Shown in pieces: positions 42,301-57,300 of a stretch of 64,000 bases of DNA. Source of the stretch: Mesocentrotus franciscanus (Eukaryota; Echinodermata; Echinoidea; Camarodonta; Strongylocentrotidae); the NCBI GenBank assembly GCA_037976565.1, contig CP137667.1, positions 4,364,299-4,428,298 of the forward strand. Direction: 5' to 3'. Under the pieces are notes generated by a model. That model saw only the letters and a list, made by a program, of their open reading frames with translations, was not told where the DNA came from and made no database searches. Each line of letters starts with the position of its first letter. Position 1 is the stretch's first letter. The translations under genes and the position numbers were made by a program.

Positions 42301-45300
42301 CTGAAAATCAGACTATTACTAAAATGATTGGCTTGATTGCAATCATTTAAGTCGATTCGACAACTAATGCTCATTATTTTCCCACTAAAAGACATATTCA
42401 AGCCCTTTCGTTAGGAGGGAAGCTCTAAATTAGTATTATATTTCAATGCAGTTGGAATTTAACCTTTTCATTTTTTTTTGGCGCCTGCAAATGGGACATA
42501 GTACGTTTATAATAGGTAAAAGAAAAATTAGGATTTTAAACTTTAAAAAATATATATATTTTTCCTTGAGATCTATCGAACTATTTTTCTTGGCGCATCA
42601 ACATTGAAATCTGCAACAAATTTCATTGGAAGTCTAGTAGGTGGTTGAACATGCATACAAACAAATACAAATTGTCACCAAAATTGATTGATTTGAGCAA
42701 CTCTCAATTATCACCGGATACCATTGCGGTTAGATATTATGATTTACCTTTTCTTGTATCAAAGCTTTTTTTAAACAAAATTTCTGCTCTCTTATTGGCC
42801 GTTGCTATAATGATCCTCCTCTAAATAAGGCAAGTCGCTAAAGCGTAAATTACCCTGCTTACATAGTTAGATCTAGACTAGACCTATAGCTAGGGTCTAG
42901 ATCTACATATTTTGTTCAGCCATTTTACTATATTGTCCACAAAGCTTGTAAATTGTGCATGTTTTGTGGCTATTTTTGCTCAGTATTCACTTGTAAAATT
43001 ATTTGTCAGTGTAATTTGAAAATATGTATCTCTTGGCGCATGTCATCATAGTGTTCAGGTTGTCGATTGTCGACAAAGGGGTGAACTTGACTATGAAACC
43101 TGTGGGCCAGTTTCTAGAAACCGTCATAAGTCTTAAGTTTGTTGACATATCCCATAGAAACGTGTGTTAATTCTATAACACACAGATGGATGAGGGGGCC
43201 TGGGGCTGCTCCCAGATTTTCAAGAATATAATGATATGGTATGTTTAAAATGCAAACATAAAATGATAATTCTAGTTTCTAGACTTTGAACAGGTAGGTT
43301 TGATAATGGATGGGCGAAGCAAGCCCTACCGGTATATATATGAGACAGTTCAATGTATTGCCATACTACTCGGGATAACAATTAAATTTCCAGATTGGTA
43401 TGAACAGATAGAGCAATGTCAAATAGGCCTAATAAAATATTAAATGTGAAATTGACTTCTTATTGTACTGACAGTGTAAGTAACTTTTAAAGTGCCTGTT
43501 CAAAGAAAATCACAAATATGGCAAATAACGTATCACTAGAAACTGGTAAGCTAACAAATGAAAATTAAATAAAATCGTACAAGTTTTAGGTCGACTTCAT
43601 ATCGGGTGATTTATAAAAAAAAATAAAATAAAACCACTTCCATAGCATGTGGGATATGCGAGAGATTCGCCAGAAAAATAACGATGTTTTAATGCCGTCA
43701 CAATATGAACCAATCCTGCCCAAGCAGACGACATCCCATAAAGAATGAACATAATTGCAATGCTTTTATTTCTCAAATTATAATGAGTTTAGTGTATATA
43801 AATGTGATGGAATTTTACACCATTCAAAAGGGATATGAAACCGATTCTGATAACTAAATTCTTTTGTTTGTAAATACACAGGATAGGGGTTAATAAACAA
43901 TCAAAGAAACCACACTTTCAAATTGAAAAACCCGGCATTTGTTCCTCTTGAAACGCCGAACATACCGCGGTGTATGCAGCTGAAAATACAATGGCGTCTT
44001 ATTTTGTTTACAAGCGACGGATTCCTTTATTTTTTTATCGCTGCATTTTTCTTCAAAATAATACCATGCGCGGGGTTTAGAGTGAAGCAATAGATTTAAC
44101 ATTTAGCCTGACGGTAGTAAATTAAGAGAAATAACTGAAATAAAGATGACAAAACAGGCACTAAAATATGTGGGATGTCATCGTCTGCTTGTGCAAATCA
44201 TGTTCAACATGTGACGTCACACATCTCAGCAGCGTTCGGAGAGCTTTTCAGGTGCTATGCCGGGGCTGTATTTAAGCGTTTTGTAATTAAAAATAATCAT
44301 TACTTCGGATGTTTCAAGGCATTGAATTTTGATAACCTTGTCCAATCAAAGTGTCACCTTTGCAATAATGACAATAAAGTTAGTTTTTAAAATCAATGAA
44401 CCTTCTCTTTAAAATCCTTATATCTTGCCACTATTTAAAAAATGGATGTACAAAATATGACAAAACACCTCAAAATCGGATTAGTCCTAGAGGTAATTTA
44501 GTCGTGGCATTTCAAACTTTAAAAACAAAACCAACATTCTGCTGTGTTCCACATCCATGTCCACTGAAAGATGCTTGTAGGGTTATACAAGAGGGCTCGA
44601 GTGTTTGGATGTTTTTTGTTTTTGTTTTATAATGTGCAAAGTTTATCACTAGATTTGTTTTGCATATGTTTCTTTTCTTATTCATTCAACAGATTACCTG
44701 GTTGGCATTCATGCAAGCAAGCCCTACAACTTGTAGTACAAGTGTCATGTGTTAACACTCCATACAAACTAGCCCAGGATTATGATGGAAACTAAGCTGA
44801 ATGTATCCTTATTGAGTGTATGCGTTAAAATGAAAATTAAATAAAATTATCTTAGTTAATGATTGGTTATAGATGGCTAAGCTCCTGTTACAGACTCTGA
44901 TGTTTTTTTCTTCATATTCCTTGCATTCTCAATTCTTTAACAACCCCTGGGGGCTGGCCTTAGAAGTTGTTTTCTTTATGAAGGAATGTTACTACAGTCA
45001 AACGGCTTGCAATACTTTTTTTTTTGTAATTGTCCTTGCTAAAACCTAGTTGATAGATATAATAATATAGTTGGGAGAATTCAGGAATCGAGCATATCAT
45101 TTTTTCCAATTTTTATCTATAATAATGGCCTGTTTTCACTCAATCTTTCAGATTATCTTTAAATGTAATCGTTAGACTGTGCACACAGTGTGTGCGGGCA
45201 AGCACTCCAATGACTGGGGTAATAGTTTATCCGTAAAGTGCTTAGAGACATTGTATTAAGCGCTATATAAAAGCGGAATATTATTATTCATATAATTATA

Positions 45301-48300
45301 AGAAGACAAAAGGGTCGCTATTCATAAGACGACAAGGGGGTCGCTATTCATAATGCGGAATGAAGGGGTCGCTATTCATAACACGAGAAGAGGGTCGCTA
45401 TTCCATAATACGAGAAGAGGGTCGCTAGTCATAATACAAGAAGAGGGTCGCTATTCATAATACGGAAAGGGTCGCTATTCATAGAAATTAAATAAGCAAA
45501 CAAAATGATATTAAAGGTAATACAAAGTTTTGGTATGGGGTCATGAATTTGGTTCAAGTGAACATATCGGAATCATATGCGCTCCTACAATATTCAGTGG
45601 ACGTTGTCGCGGTTGAAATCGAGTCTAAAGATGAAATTGTAAATAATAAACTCTTGATGTTGTATAGCTCCCTCTCAAGGTCAAGGTATTAATTTAGCTT
45701 TAAAACATTGTTTCTTGACTAAAATCGACCGATTGGCCATTCCCGTTTGGAAATTATATATTACAACTGCATATTCTGAGATTTTCATGATCGCAGCTAC
45801 CGTTAGATGGCCGTATAGGCACTATTTGAAATTTATCAAAATTTACCGGGAGCACTGGTAAATTTTATATTCAAATTTTCTCGAAAGCAGAAGTGTTTTA
45901 GGGGCTAAATTTTCTAGTGCTTATAAAACATCCACAGGGGCATTCAAATATATCAAAATATTAAAGAATTACTATCCATCCAATTTTCAAAATTTCCCAA
46001 AACTATGCATTACCTTTAAGAATGTGTAGTTTGTTAAAGTCAGTGGAATCATTGTCAGAATATTTCCCTGTAATTTTTGGATGATGACCTCTGGAAATAG
46101 TGATATTAATATTTTTCTACTGCCGTCTCTTTTAAATTTAAACCGAAGGACACCACTCTTTGATTATAATACATACTCAGGGGCATCCAAATATATCAAA
46201 ATTTTAAAGAATCGCTATCCGGCCATTTTCAAAACAAAACTTTGTATTACCTTTAAAAAAAGGGGGGCTGAGGATATTTCATATGTAATGATGTGTTTGT
46301 TCTGTAATAGATCTTGTATCATGACAATTCACGTCAGCCTTACTCCTCATTTATTTTGTTCCCTTTATTGTAATTTTATATTTTGGTTTGGCTGCGTGAA
46401 GTAATTTAAACATGGATTTGAACAATTATTACGTGTATTTTTTTGTGTTGGTTTGAATTTATCATGTCTCGAATTAACTAATGTTTTCTGAAAAATTCTT
46501 TGAACCTGCATGTATATTTGTATTTACATTCCATATTTTTCCTGTGTTCTGTAGTTATCATTATATCCTGCCCCCGTGTTGCTACGAGGGCTAGATATCC
46601 CACCCCCATAATAGATACAAAAACAAATTTCTCACAGAATTTTTTATTTTTATTTTGTTGCACTAGACCTTATCAGACCTCCTTACCCATCACCACCACC
46701 ACCGCCCCCACCCCAACAAAATTAGCCTAGGTTCATATTCGGATCACATCACGTCTTTGTACGCTACATGACGCGAAAACTTTCAAGGTCCGAAAGTGTT
46801 CAAGCCCCTATCCCCCCAAAAAAAAAAAGATCTTAAAGAATAATAAAGATTGTGGATAAATGAAGTTAGGTTAATTGATATGATTACTAGTATCCTGAGG
46901 TTTGATAATTCCTGGAAAAACGAAAATCTTGAAACTCTTCATTGGCTAAAATTGAGCTTTTGGGGGCCTAGTCCTTGACTTCTGGCAATGGATTATGGCT
47001 AAGGCTTTATAATATGTAGGTCCATGTGTCCTATTAAAAGCTACTTTCCACAAAAACATTATTGTTGTATAAACAATTACTAGTTCCTAAAATAGCATGG
47101 GCCTGCTTGTTCTACTTAATGTCTCAGTGGCGTAGCCAGGATAAGATCAGTCAGGGGCAGGGTGGTGGGGCCAGATTGGTCACAAGGGGGTCAAATTACG
47201 ATAGGATTATATGGGTGTTGGGTTTTACTTAATTTATGGTCGCCACAGGAGCGCGGCAAATATATTAGCTACATGTAGGTAGTGGGGATGTCTTTATATA
47301 ATCATCAAAGATAACAGGTACGATATACTTTTTTAAATCACATTTATATCACAGGGGATGCCACCGTTCGTGTAACGCCTAACGGTCACAAAATCATATC
47401 TTATTTGGCTTAAAATCTTGAAAATCTAACTTCCTTATTACATGGAAAATATATCTTGCAATATTGTATATTTACGACAAGATGGTATATAACCTAAGTC
47501 CCTACAACCTCATCTCTGTCGCTTCCTTCCTCTGCTGAGGGCTAGGGACATGATAAATCAGCCCGTTGATGGCAACAACTTGACGAAAATTGTTGGTAAT
47601 ATGTACTTGTACCAAAGGAATGATGCAGGGAGGGTGGGCCGAATGACGCAGCGTGGTCGGACTGATTGGGGGGGGGGGTGTGATGGGTCATGTACATTAT
47701 TGTGGCACGCCTTTTTTCATTATTTGTTTAGAAATGTATGTTTCTAATAAATGTTTTTGACAAATATTCGAGACCATGTATCGTCCCCCTGTTACACCCA
47801 CAAATGTAATAACGCCCACAAATGTAACAACGCCCACAAATGTAATAACACTTTACCCACAAATGTAATAACACCCACAAATGTAATAACACTTTACCCA
47901 CAAATGTAATAATTTCACCCACAAATGTAATAACCACTTTACCCACAAATGTAATAATTTTGAATCACCCACAAATGTAATAATGACTTTACCCACAAAT
48001 GTAATAAATTTGAAGGGATATTTTGTCGAATTTGTTCAAAACTAAAACCCTGTGGAATAACATAACAATCGAGCGTAGTCTTTCCTCCAGACCCGGACAT
48101 TTCAAAAATAAAAAAACAATAAAAAACAAAACAAAAAATTCAAATCTAAGACCCAACAATCCTCCAAATTAAGACCCGGTAATAAAGTATGGGATTAGAG
48201 CGTAGTCTTTACTTCAGACTCGGTTATTTAAAAAAAAAAATCTTCAAACTAAGACCTCCCCATCCTTTTCCTGTGGAATAACATGGGTATAGAGCGTAGT

Positions 48301-51300
48301 CTTTCCTCCAGACCCGGTTATTTCAAAAGAAAAAGAAATTTAAACAAATCTTCGAAACTAAGTCCCACCATTTTATTCCTCTTTTTTCATTTAAAAATAA
48401 ATTACATTATAACATATGTGGATACAACACGTCACAAATAAATGATTGGTCGGCGGTCACACGAACTGACAAATCAGTCAAAATGGTCCATATATATAAC
48501 ACACAGAGGAGGGACCGATTCGATGGTTCGTTGACCGTCGACGATTTGTTAATATGTAAAATTCTAACGCCCACAAATATCCTGGAATTCAATGTTCGTA
48601 GAAAAAAAGTAATCGAATAAGTGACCTTAAATGTATTTAAATATTGTATATATTATATCATTTTTTTTAAATGACCGGGTCTGGAAGAACAACTATGCTC
48701 TAAACCCATGCTTTATTACAGGATCTTAGTTTGGAAGATGGTGGGTCTTAATTTTAAAGTTTTTGTTTTTGTTTTGTTTTGTTTTTGAAATAACCGAGTC
48801 TAGAGGAAAGACTACGTTCAATACTCATGTTATTCCACATGAATAAGATGATGGGGTCTTAGTTTTGAAGATTAAAAAAATTAAACGGGTCTGGAGTAAA
48901 GACTACGCTCTAAACCCATGCTTTATTACTGGGTCTTAATTTGGAAGATGGAGGGGTCTTAGTTTAAAAGGTTTTTGTTTTGTTTTGTTTTATTTTTGAA
49001 ATAACCGGGTGATGAGTAAAGACAACGCTCTAAACCCATGCTTTATTACCGGGTCTTAGTTTGGAGGATTGTTGGGTCTTAGATTTGAATTTTTGTTTTG
49101 TTTTTTATTGTTTTTTTATTTTTGAAATGACCGGGTCTGGAGGAAAGACTACGTTCAATACTCATGTTATTCCACATGACTAAGATGATGGGGTCTTAGT
49201 TTTGAAGATTTAAAAAAAAATTAAACGGGTCTGGAGTAAAGACTACGCTCTAAACCCATGCTTTATTACCGGGTCTTAATTTGGAAGATGGAGGGTCTTA
49301 GTTTAAAAGGTTTTTGTTTTGTTTTGTTTTATTTTTGAAATAACCGGGTGTGGAGTAAAGACAACGCTCTAAACCCATGCTTTATTACAGGGTCTTAGTT
49401 TGGAGGATTGTTGGGTCTTAGATTTGATTTTTTTGGTTTTGTTTTTTATTGTTTTTATTTTTGAAATGACCGGGTCTGGAGGAAAGACTACGCTCGATTG
49501 TCATGTTATTCCACAGGAAAAGGATTATGGGGTCTTAGTTTTGAAGATTTTTGAAATTTTTGAAATAACCGGGTCTGGAGTAAAGACTGCGCGCTATACC
49601 CATGCTTTATTACAGGGTTTTAGTTTTGAACAAATTCGACAAAATATCCCTTCAAATTTATTACATTTGTGGGTAAAGTCATTATTACATTTGTGGGTGA
49701 TTCAAAATTATTACATTTGTGGGTGAAATTATTACATTTGTGGGTGTTATTACATTTGTGGGTAAAGTGTTATTACATTTGTGGGCGTTGTTACATTTGT
49801 GGGCGTTATTACATTTGTGGGTGTAACACCCCCCCCCCCCACCATGGCTACGCCACAGCCATAGGGGGTGTCCCCTTTTCAATATTTCCCTTATAATTTT
49901 TTTTTTGCTTACTTTAATTTTATGAATAGCGACCCTCTATCCGTATTATGAATCTAGCAAGGTTACCCCGTTAGAATATACGTTATATTTCTATAATATT
50001 GGTATCAATAGAACTGTACTGGTATGCTTATGAGTCTCAATGTTCTTTTAATCAGGAACAATGTCACAGACCTACATGTATGACCTTTGAAATATTTGAT
50101 GTTCTTTGAAATTTGTCCCGAACATATTGTCCAGTCATTGTAAATGTGCAATTCATTTGATTTCAACCCCAAAAGTGTTCTGCAATACTTTACTTTATGT
50201 GTATACCATAAGTAGGATCTAAACACACGAGTACCTAGTATTTCAAAGCTAACAACTTGATATAATAGATGTGAAAACAGTTATTTATTGTATATATGTG
50301 GATGCCTTTCTAAATTTTTCAAAATTTGTTTTGCTCCTTAATTTCACAAATTCTATAGTGCACAGTACTTTACCGGATTTCCTCTTTATTTTGTAGCAGG
50401 CTATTCATTGAGCATTATCGACATGGCATCAGGAAGAGGTATGAACTATAAAACAAGTTTTTGTTTTACGTGATGTATTTATATTTGTTATAATTTAATT
50501 CTTGGATGTACCTAACCCAAAATATAAATCTTTCAAAACCTGGAGCATGTTTTAATAACATAAAACCATAGAGATATATATTTAATAAGGCTAGAGTGCG
50601 GACTCGTCATACGCGCCCGTGCAAAGCTCTGTGCGGGCATGGAGGGCGGTCCGCCATTACTGAGAAGGGCAAAACATCGAGAAATACCCGGATGTCCCAT
50701 TCGAAACTGTGCAATGTTATGCTTTATTTTTCGGGTTGATTTATCGGTTTTCGAGTATGAAACGTAATAATTGTGGTATTTTGCATAATGCATGAACCCT
50801 ACTCATGCCTCAGTCATGGTGACTGGTGTATGTCAAGTTTAATTACGGGTGTTATGGTGAGGTAAAAGGGATACAGAAAGCTATTTGTATTGCAGTATAT
50901 CTACAAATACAATTTGGGTTCCTCTTTGTCAATCTACATCAGTTCGTGATTTCATGCAAAGTAAATGTTTATTTTTATTTTATACGAGTAAAGAAATATT
51001 TTTAAATAATTTAAAGTCAGAATGAGACCCAGCAGAACGTCACACAATGGCGCCGTTACTGTGCGTTACATAAACTTTGATATTAGGAGTATGGCATCAA
51101 ATATTACTTGACTTTCAACCAATCAGAATGAAGCGTTTGGGACTTGTGTTTGATTTTTATATCATGATATCAAACAAAGTTTTATGCAACAGGGCCAATG
51201 TCTTTCTAATTCAGTTTTTGGGACTGACAAGAACATGAGAGCCAGGGTTTATTGATTTAAAACGCTTTAAAGGTAATATATTCATTTTATGTTTATGGCT

Positions 51301-54300
51301 ATTATAAACAGATTGATACTTATAGACTTAAGATAGAGATGGATACGTAGATAGCTAGACACATAAATACATGGATAGATAGATAGAATATAGAAGGATA
51401 GGTAGATTTTCCCCGTATGTTGTGCACAGTATCTTGTTGGGTCGTTCGTTTTTCTGCCCTCCTTAGTAATGGCGGCCAACGCTCCAGGTCGGCACAACAA
51501 TTTGAGCGAGTACGCCCTCTAGCGTTAGTATATATATATCTCTATGCATAAAACCAACCTACATGTACATGTATCATTGCTTTGAATGGCATGTTCATAA
51601 CATTACTGATATATGCTACTGCATAATTTTACATCAAACTGTTGGGGCTCCTGTTTATATATCATAATATTTATGATTGTTTTGCACATGTATGCATTGC
51701 TGAGTGAGATATTAATTTTCAATGTTTGAAAATGAAGTATTTATTATCCCCTCGCCGACGAAGTCGAAGGGGATATAGTAACGCCGCCGTCCTACCTTCC
51801 TTTCGTCCTTCCGTCCTTCCGTAACAAATCTGGTTTCCGTTCGATAACTTTAGTAATATTTGACGGATTTTATTGAAATTTGATATGAAGGTTCATGGTA
51901 TCAAAACACAGCGTAAGTTCGATTTCGGAGTATGTAGGTCAAAAGTCATAGCTCATTAAATATGCGAATCTGGTTTCCGTTCGATAACTTTAATAATGTT
52001 TGACGGATTTTAATGAAATTTGATATGAAGGTTCATGGTATCAAAACACAGCGTAAGTTCGATTTCGAAGTATGTAGGTCGAAGGTCATAGCTCATTAAA
52101 TATGCAAATCTGGTTTCTGTTCGATAACTTTAGTAAAGTTTGACAAATTTTAATGAAATTTTATATGAATGTACATGGTATCAAATACAGCCAAAGTTCG
52201 ATTTCGAAGTATGTAGGTCAAAGGTGAAAGGTCATAGCTCATTAAATATGCAAAAACCACTAATTATATATGTGAAAAATGTGGTTAACTTCCTTGCCTA
52301 GTAATATAACAGTATAGTCTAATGGAGGTAACTTGTTCTGACGTATATAGACCATTTGTACCCTGCGAGGGGATGATACGCTTTGAGTTGACTTGTTTAA
52401 TTGTAGTTTGGGTTTAAACTGTGATTTATCTTTCCCTCTATAGTGTTCGGCAGGTGAAGTGCATTTGTGGAAGCCTCAGACTTCGCCGCCGATGCAAAGA
52501 ATCATCTGAGCAGGACATTGCCCAAGCTATTTGTCCGATGCCATCTCGCCTGATCACACTGTCCAACACTGCAATGTCATCAAGCTGCTCGGAGTGTTTA
52601 TTCAGTCCAATCTCAAATGGAACACGAGTATAAAATCAATGCTCCGTAGAAGCAACAGTCGCCTCTACATACTCCGCAGATTAAAACACCATGGGCTACC
52701 CCCTCATGATCTAGTGACCATATACCTGAGCATCGTTCGACCTGTCTTGGAATACGCTGTCCCAGTCTGGTCGGGCGGCATCACGAAGAAACAAGGAGTA
52801 TCAATAGAGCGTATCCAAAAGCGTGCTTGCCAGATAATCCTGGGTCTTGATATACGCTACTCTGATGCTATAGATCAACTAAAGCTACCAACCCTCAGAG
52901 ACAGAAGTACCTTCGTGACACGGAGACTGTACCAGTCTCCGTGTCACGTTAGCTGAATCGATGCTGGACCCTTCTTCAAAGCTCCATCACTTGTTGCCCT
53001 AGCGTAGTAAACATGGGTACAACACCTTTCTTTATGAACTTTACCCGATTTTGGACATTGCATATTGGACAGTACATACTTTATAATGTATACCTGATAT
53101 CACGATGCATATTGGATACTACATTTAACCCACAATACAATCATGAGGAGGCGCGATAGCTCAGTCGAGGAGGCGCGATAGCTCAGTTGGTAGAGCAGTG
53201 GTCTCGTAATCCGGTGACCCGGGTTCGAAACCAAGTCGATGCGCTAGTGCCCTTTGGTAAGGCATTAATCCTCACTTCCAGGTCCCTCGGAGAAGACCTA
53301 AAGCCGTCGGCCGTCTGGTTGCTTACAAGCATTTATGCTTTCTTAGCAGTCAGGTAAAATAACCATCACATCACTGTTATCACTTATCACTTAAGACTTA
53401 AGATACAAATCCCTATGCTTTTGAATAAACTTATATCATATAATTATATTTCACGGACCCAACTCCCTACCCAACTCCCTCATTATACTAAGTAGTAGTA
53501 TATACCTAATTTTCTAATTACTTGAAACAGCAGCTCTTCGCTTGATTTGTATGAAGTTTAACTTCACCCTATTTTATTTTGATTTACATGCTATGTATTT
53601 TCCTTTAATTATGTATGAGTCTTAAAGTCAAATTTTTTAAATATTTACTTTGTCTTGCATGTATTTGAATTTTTTATGATGTAAATTCCACTAAATTCAA
53701 CTGTTGAGCTGCCATGGGGTTTTTAATAAATACCTTTTCAAATCAAATCAAATCTGATGGTTCACTTCTTAGATTTTGTAATATGCAATTTGTACTACCA
53801 ATTCAATTTTAGGAATGCAAATTGCCATTTGTCATACCAAAAATGCCCTTATTTAACTGTTTAACAGTTCAATAAATAGTGTACATTCAGAGTTTCTTAT
53901 TAATATGAGGATTTTTTTTTTTTGGGGGGGGGGAGGGTCCTGACTAAAGATAAACTTTACTTTTATACCTCCGCCACATAGTACAGCAGGAAGCATTAAG
54001 GTTAATTGTTCAATTTTTCTTTGAAAAAATACATGACAGAATTCAATCAAATTTGGCATTCATGAGAAATGATAGGTTGTTCCAGTACCTTGCCCCCTCA
54101 CGGGAACCCCCGAAATTGTCATATATAGCAATTTCTTTACTTTGACTCTAAAACTTAATGCTGGCATTCAATAAGATTTGACGTTTGAGAGGGGATCTGA
54201 ATTTGTTTGTATTGATTACGTTGCCCCTCATGAGGACTCAGGGGCAGTGCTCCCCTAAGGGTCTCAATTGTGGAAAATTATTACTTTGAGGTCTCTTGCA

Positions 54301-57300
54301 CGTAGTGTTGCCATATGTTTATGCATGGGGGGTATTAAAAAAGAATTATCTGTGGTACACTTGCGATGTAGTTACCCAAGGGCACAAATGATAATATAGT
54401 TTAGTAGTTGCTACGTCCCTTTTGCAGCCAACTTCAAATTCTGTAGAACTTTGCAGGAATTATGAATATGTCATGTATGTCATATCTGTGAAATTTAAAC
54501 GTTAACAGTGTCCTAGTATTCAAATTATGCAAGGAAACCTGTTTCATTTCTAGACTTCCCTGTCAGACACTATTGAGTGACTGACTGACATCTTTTTTCT
54601 TTGTTAATAACAAACATAAAATGAGCTGTAACAGGTACATGAGCATTCGTCTACATCAACTTGTAATGGCCAAAATTAAACTGATTGAATTTTTGTGCAG
54701 CACGAAACGTACGACCATTCGGTACAACGGTCTGAAAAACAGTCTATCACTTAGATGATTGCTATCACTTAAGTCGATTCGAGAACCAATGGTCGTTATT
54801 TTTTTTTACCTGCAAATGGGACATAGAGGTCCATTGCCCTCTTGTTATACATGTACATGTATGTTGTAATGAAGGTATTGAAACTATATTGAAACGCAAT
54901 TATGGATCAAGGGAAAAAAATCTTTGCGTTCATTCCAAAGTTTTCTCTAAACTATTTATACATGTAAATTGTTTAGCAATTGTTCAGCTCTCACATTTCT
55001 GAAGCAACTGTCATTTGATGCCATATAAGATACTCATACGTTAGCAATTTTCCATTCCCAAAGAAGCATTACCGCCAATTATGTTACTAATATGTACTTG
55101 TTCTACTGGTTTGTCTTTCACACTGAATGCATGGACGTTTTAAGTACATTTTTAATGTTCTTGAAAATCTATTACAAAAGCTGAGTGAGTTAACTATTCA
55201 GCTGTATTATCATGAAAACGGTGCATTTAAACAGATCTATTGTCCTATGTTCATAGTTGTTTATACATTTTATATTAAAATAACCTAACAAATTTTACCA
55301 TGATCATGTTTGGTGTTGGTTATTACTTCATGTGTCAACAAACACTACACGTTTTAAAAGTAATCAGTTTTGAGAGGTTTCAAGAAATCTACAGTGTTGG
55401 CAGCCCAAAATTTTGTGGCAAAAATTAACTTAAATTGTATAATGACATACATGAAAGGGGATGCCATTTAACACACTTCTGCAAGGATTTTCAAAACAAA
55501 TGTGTTTGAAGATGCATGAGAGAATGCCCTATTTGGGTTTATTGTTGTACGCAGATAACCTCAATTTCAGTTTCTTAAATTATGCAGCAGTTTTTGTTCC
55601 AATATCACTTTATTAACAAAGGAAGTAATAGTACATTCACTTGTATAGATACTACAAAAAGAAAAAGCATATAGAAGTAGAAAAAAGAAGAAGCCCAGGT
55701 CATGTTTTATTATTTACCATGCACGGCTTATACTTCATATTATTCATAATGTAGAAAATTATTAACGGACACGTTTAACATACCATCTGTTTTGGGTCAC
55801 AAGGGCGGTAATTCCATGTCAAAGTAATATAGAACAATACCATTGTGGCTCCAAACAGACGATGTTACATGAATTCGAAATGAATAAATAGAATTTAGAA
55901 ACGATTTTTGTGACTGATGTGTAAGTAACATCATTTGTAAAACAAACTAATTTTATCTGAACTCTACATTCATACAAAAGCTGTTTAACAAGTATGAATG
56001 ATGAATTAAACATAAAAAGAAACAGGAACGAGAGGAATGATAAGAAGCAGAAAGAGAGAGGAGCATTGGGAGGAAAAGGAGTAGGAGAGAATAAGAGGGG
56101 CAGAAAAAGAAAGAGAAGAAGAAGAGAGAGAGAGAGTGAATAAAAAGAAGGGGGAAAAAAGAAGAAAAGGAAAGGAGGAAGGAGGAGAAGAAACATGAAT
56201 GGATCAAGAAACAAAGGAAGAAGAGGGCAAGGAAAGAAGGTGCAGAGAAAGAGTAAGAATTTGGAATATGCATTTATTACAGGCATCGTTTAACAATGTT
56301 AAATCTGAGATGCACGGCCCTACGTGTTATCAGTGTCTGTGATATGGTGTAATATTGAAGCCCTAAACAAAAAATCGCGCTTCAAAATGATCAAGACGTG
56401 CCTCAAAACAGTGAAAAATCTTTGAGTGACCGGTTTTACCATACTCGTTTTTTCCCAATAGACTGTAGTGTTATGAAAACCGTTAGGAAAACGCAAAATT
56501 TGGTTTCGATTTCCAATTATAAATATCTTGATAATCAGACAGGCGATCGGCTTGTAAAAGTCATGGGGTTCCTGACTGACCCAAAGGTTTATAATTATCA
56601 TTGCAGCATGAGCTAAATCCAGGATTTTGTTTCAGAATCTGAGACAAAGTTACCGGATCCCTTTAAGACTTCAGAAGGCTGTGGCCCTCCCAACATGGCT
56701 CATCCTTAGAGCAGTATATTGAAAAGGAAATGGTACTGCAATCTTTGATACGGTGTAAAATAAATTCAGAAATTCTACAGATCTGTCCTTGTAACAAACA
56801 CAATCAAACAAGATGTGACACAAAGAATTACCCTAAGTGCATAGAGAGTTTAGATTAGGAGCCTGATTAGGAGTTGAATGATCATGATCGATGATCTTAA
56901 CTTGGTCAACATCCAAATTAATTCCTAATTTAATTCTTCCTTTTCTTTCTACTGTGATTCGCGAGAGACCAGACAGCTATGATAACAAAAACAGTGGAAA
57001 CAAGATATATAGTTTAAACCATGATCGTTTATTCAAATCCGTGCTAAAATCTAGCCGGGAAATATTCCAATAACAGTCATATATATGTTAACAATGTAAA
57101 AGGTAGTCTATTTATGTAGCGAAAGACTGCCGCTTCTCAAATTACACTACATTATTATCAAACTTGTCAAATGCGATGTTGATAATATTGTCAATGATGA
57201 TGAACCGACGATGTCAAAGAAACAAGGGTCGACTATGTCGATGACGACGAAGGTAAAGTTTCTGACGATGTCAAAGAAACAAGATTCGACGATGTGGAAA

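Noticed and set aside
44175..44390. 71-codon frame with several Cys and His as a zinc finger
   Set aside because: Cys and His spacing fits no zinc-finger pattern and the frame is within an inverted repeat.
46081..46404. 107-codon open frame as a possible gene of the giant element
   Set aside because: It overlaps the right end of the TTAA element, has no recognisable motif and no splice context.
47796..48010. CRISPR-like array of 16-nt repeats with short spacers
   Set aside because: Spacers are too short and uneven, the array is mirrored at the other end of a transposon, and the genome is eukaryotic.
53178..53245. Possible tRNA gene with a CGT-like anticodon
   Set aside because: A and B boxes are good, but the anticodon and acceptor stems do not pair and a SINE body follows directly.
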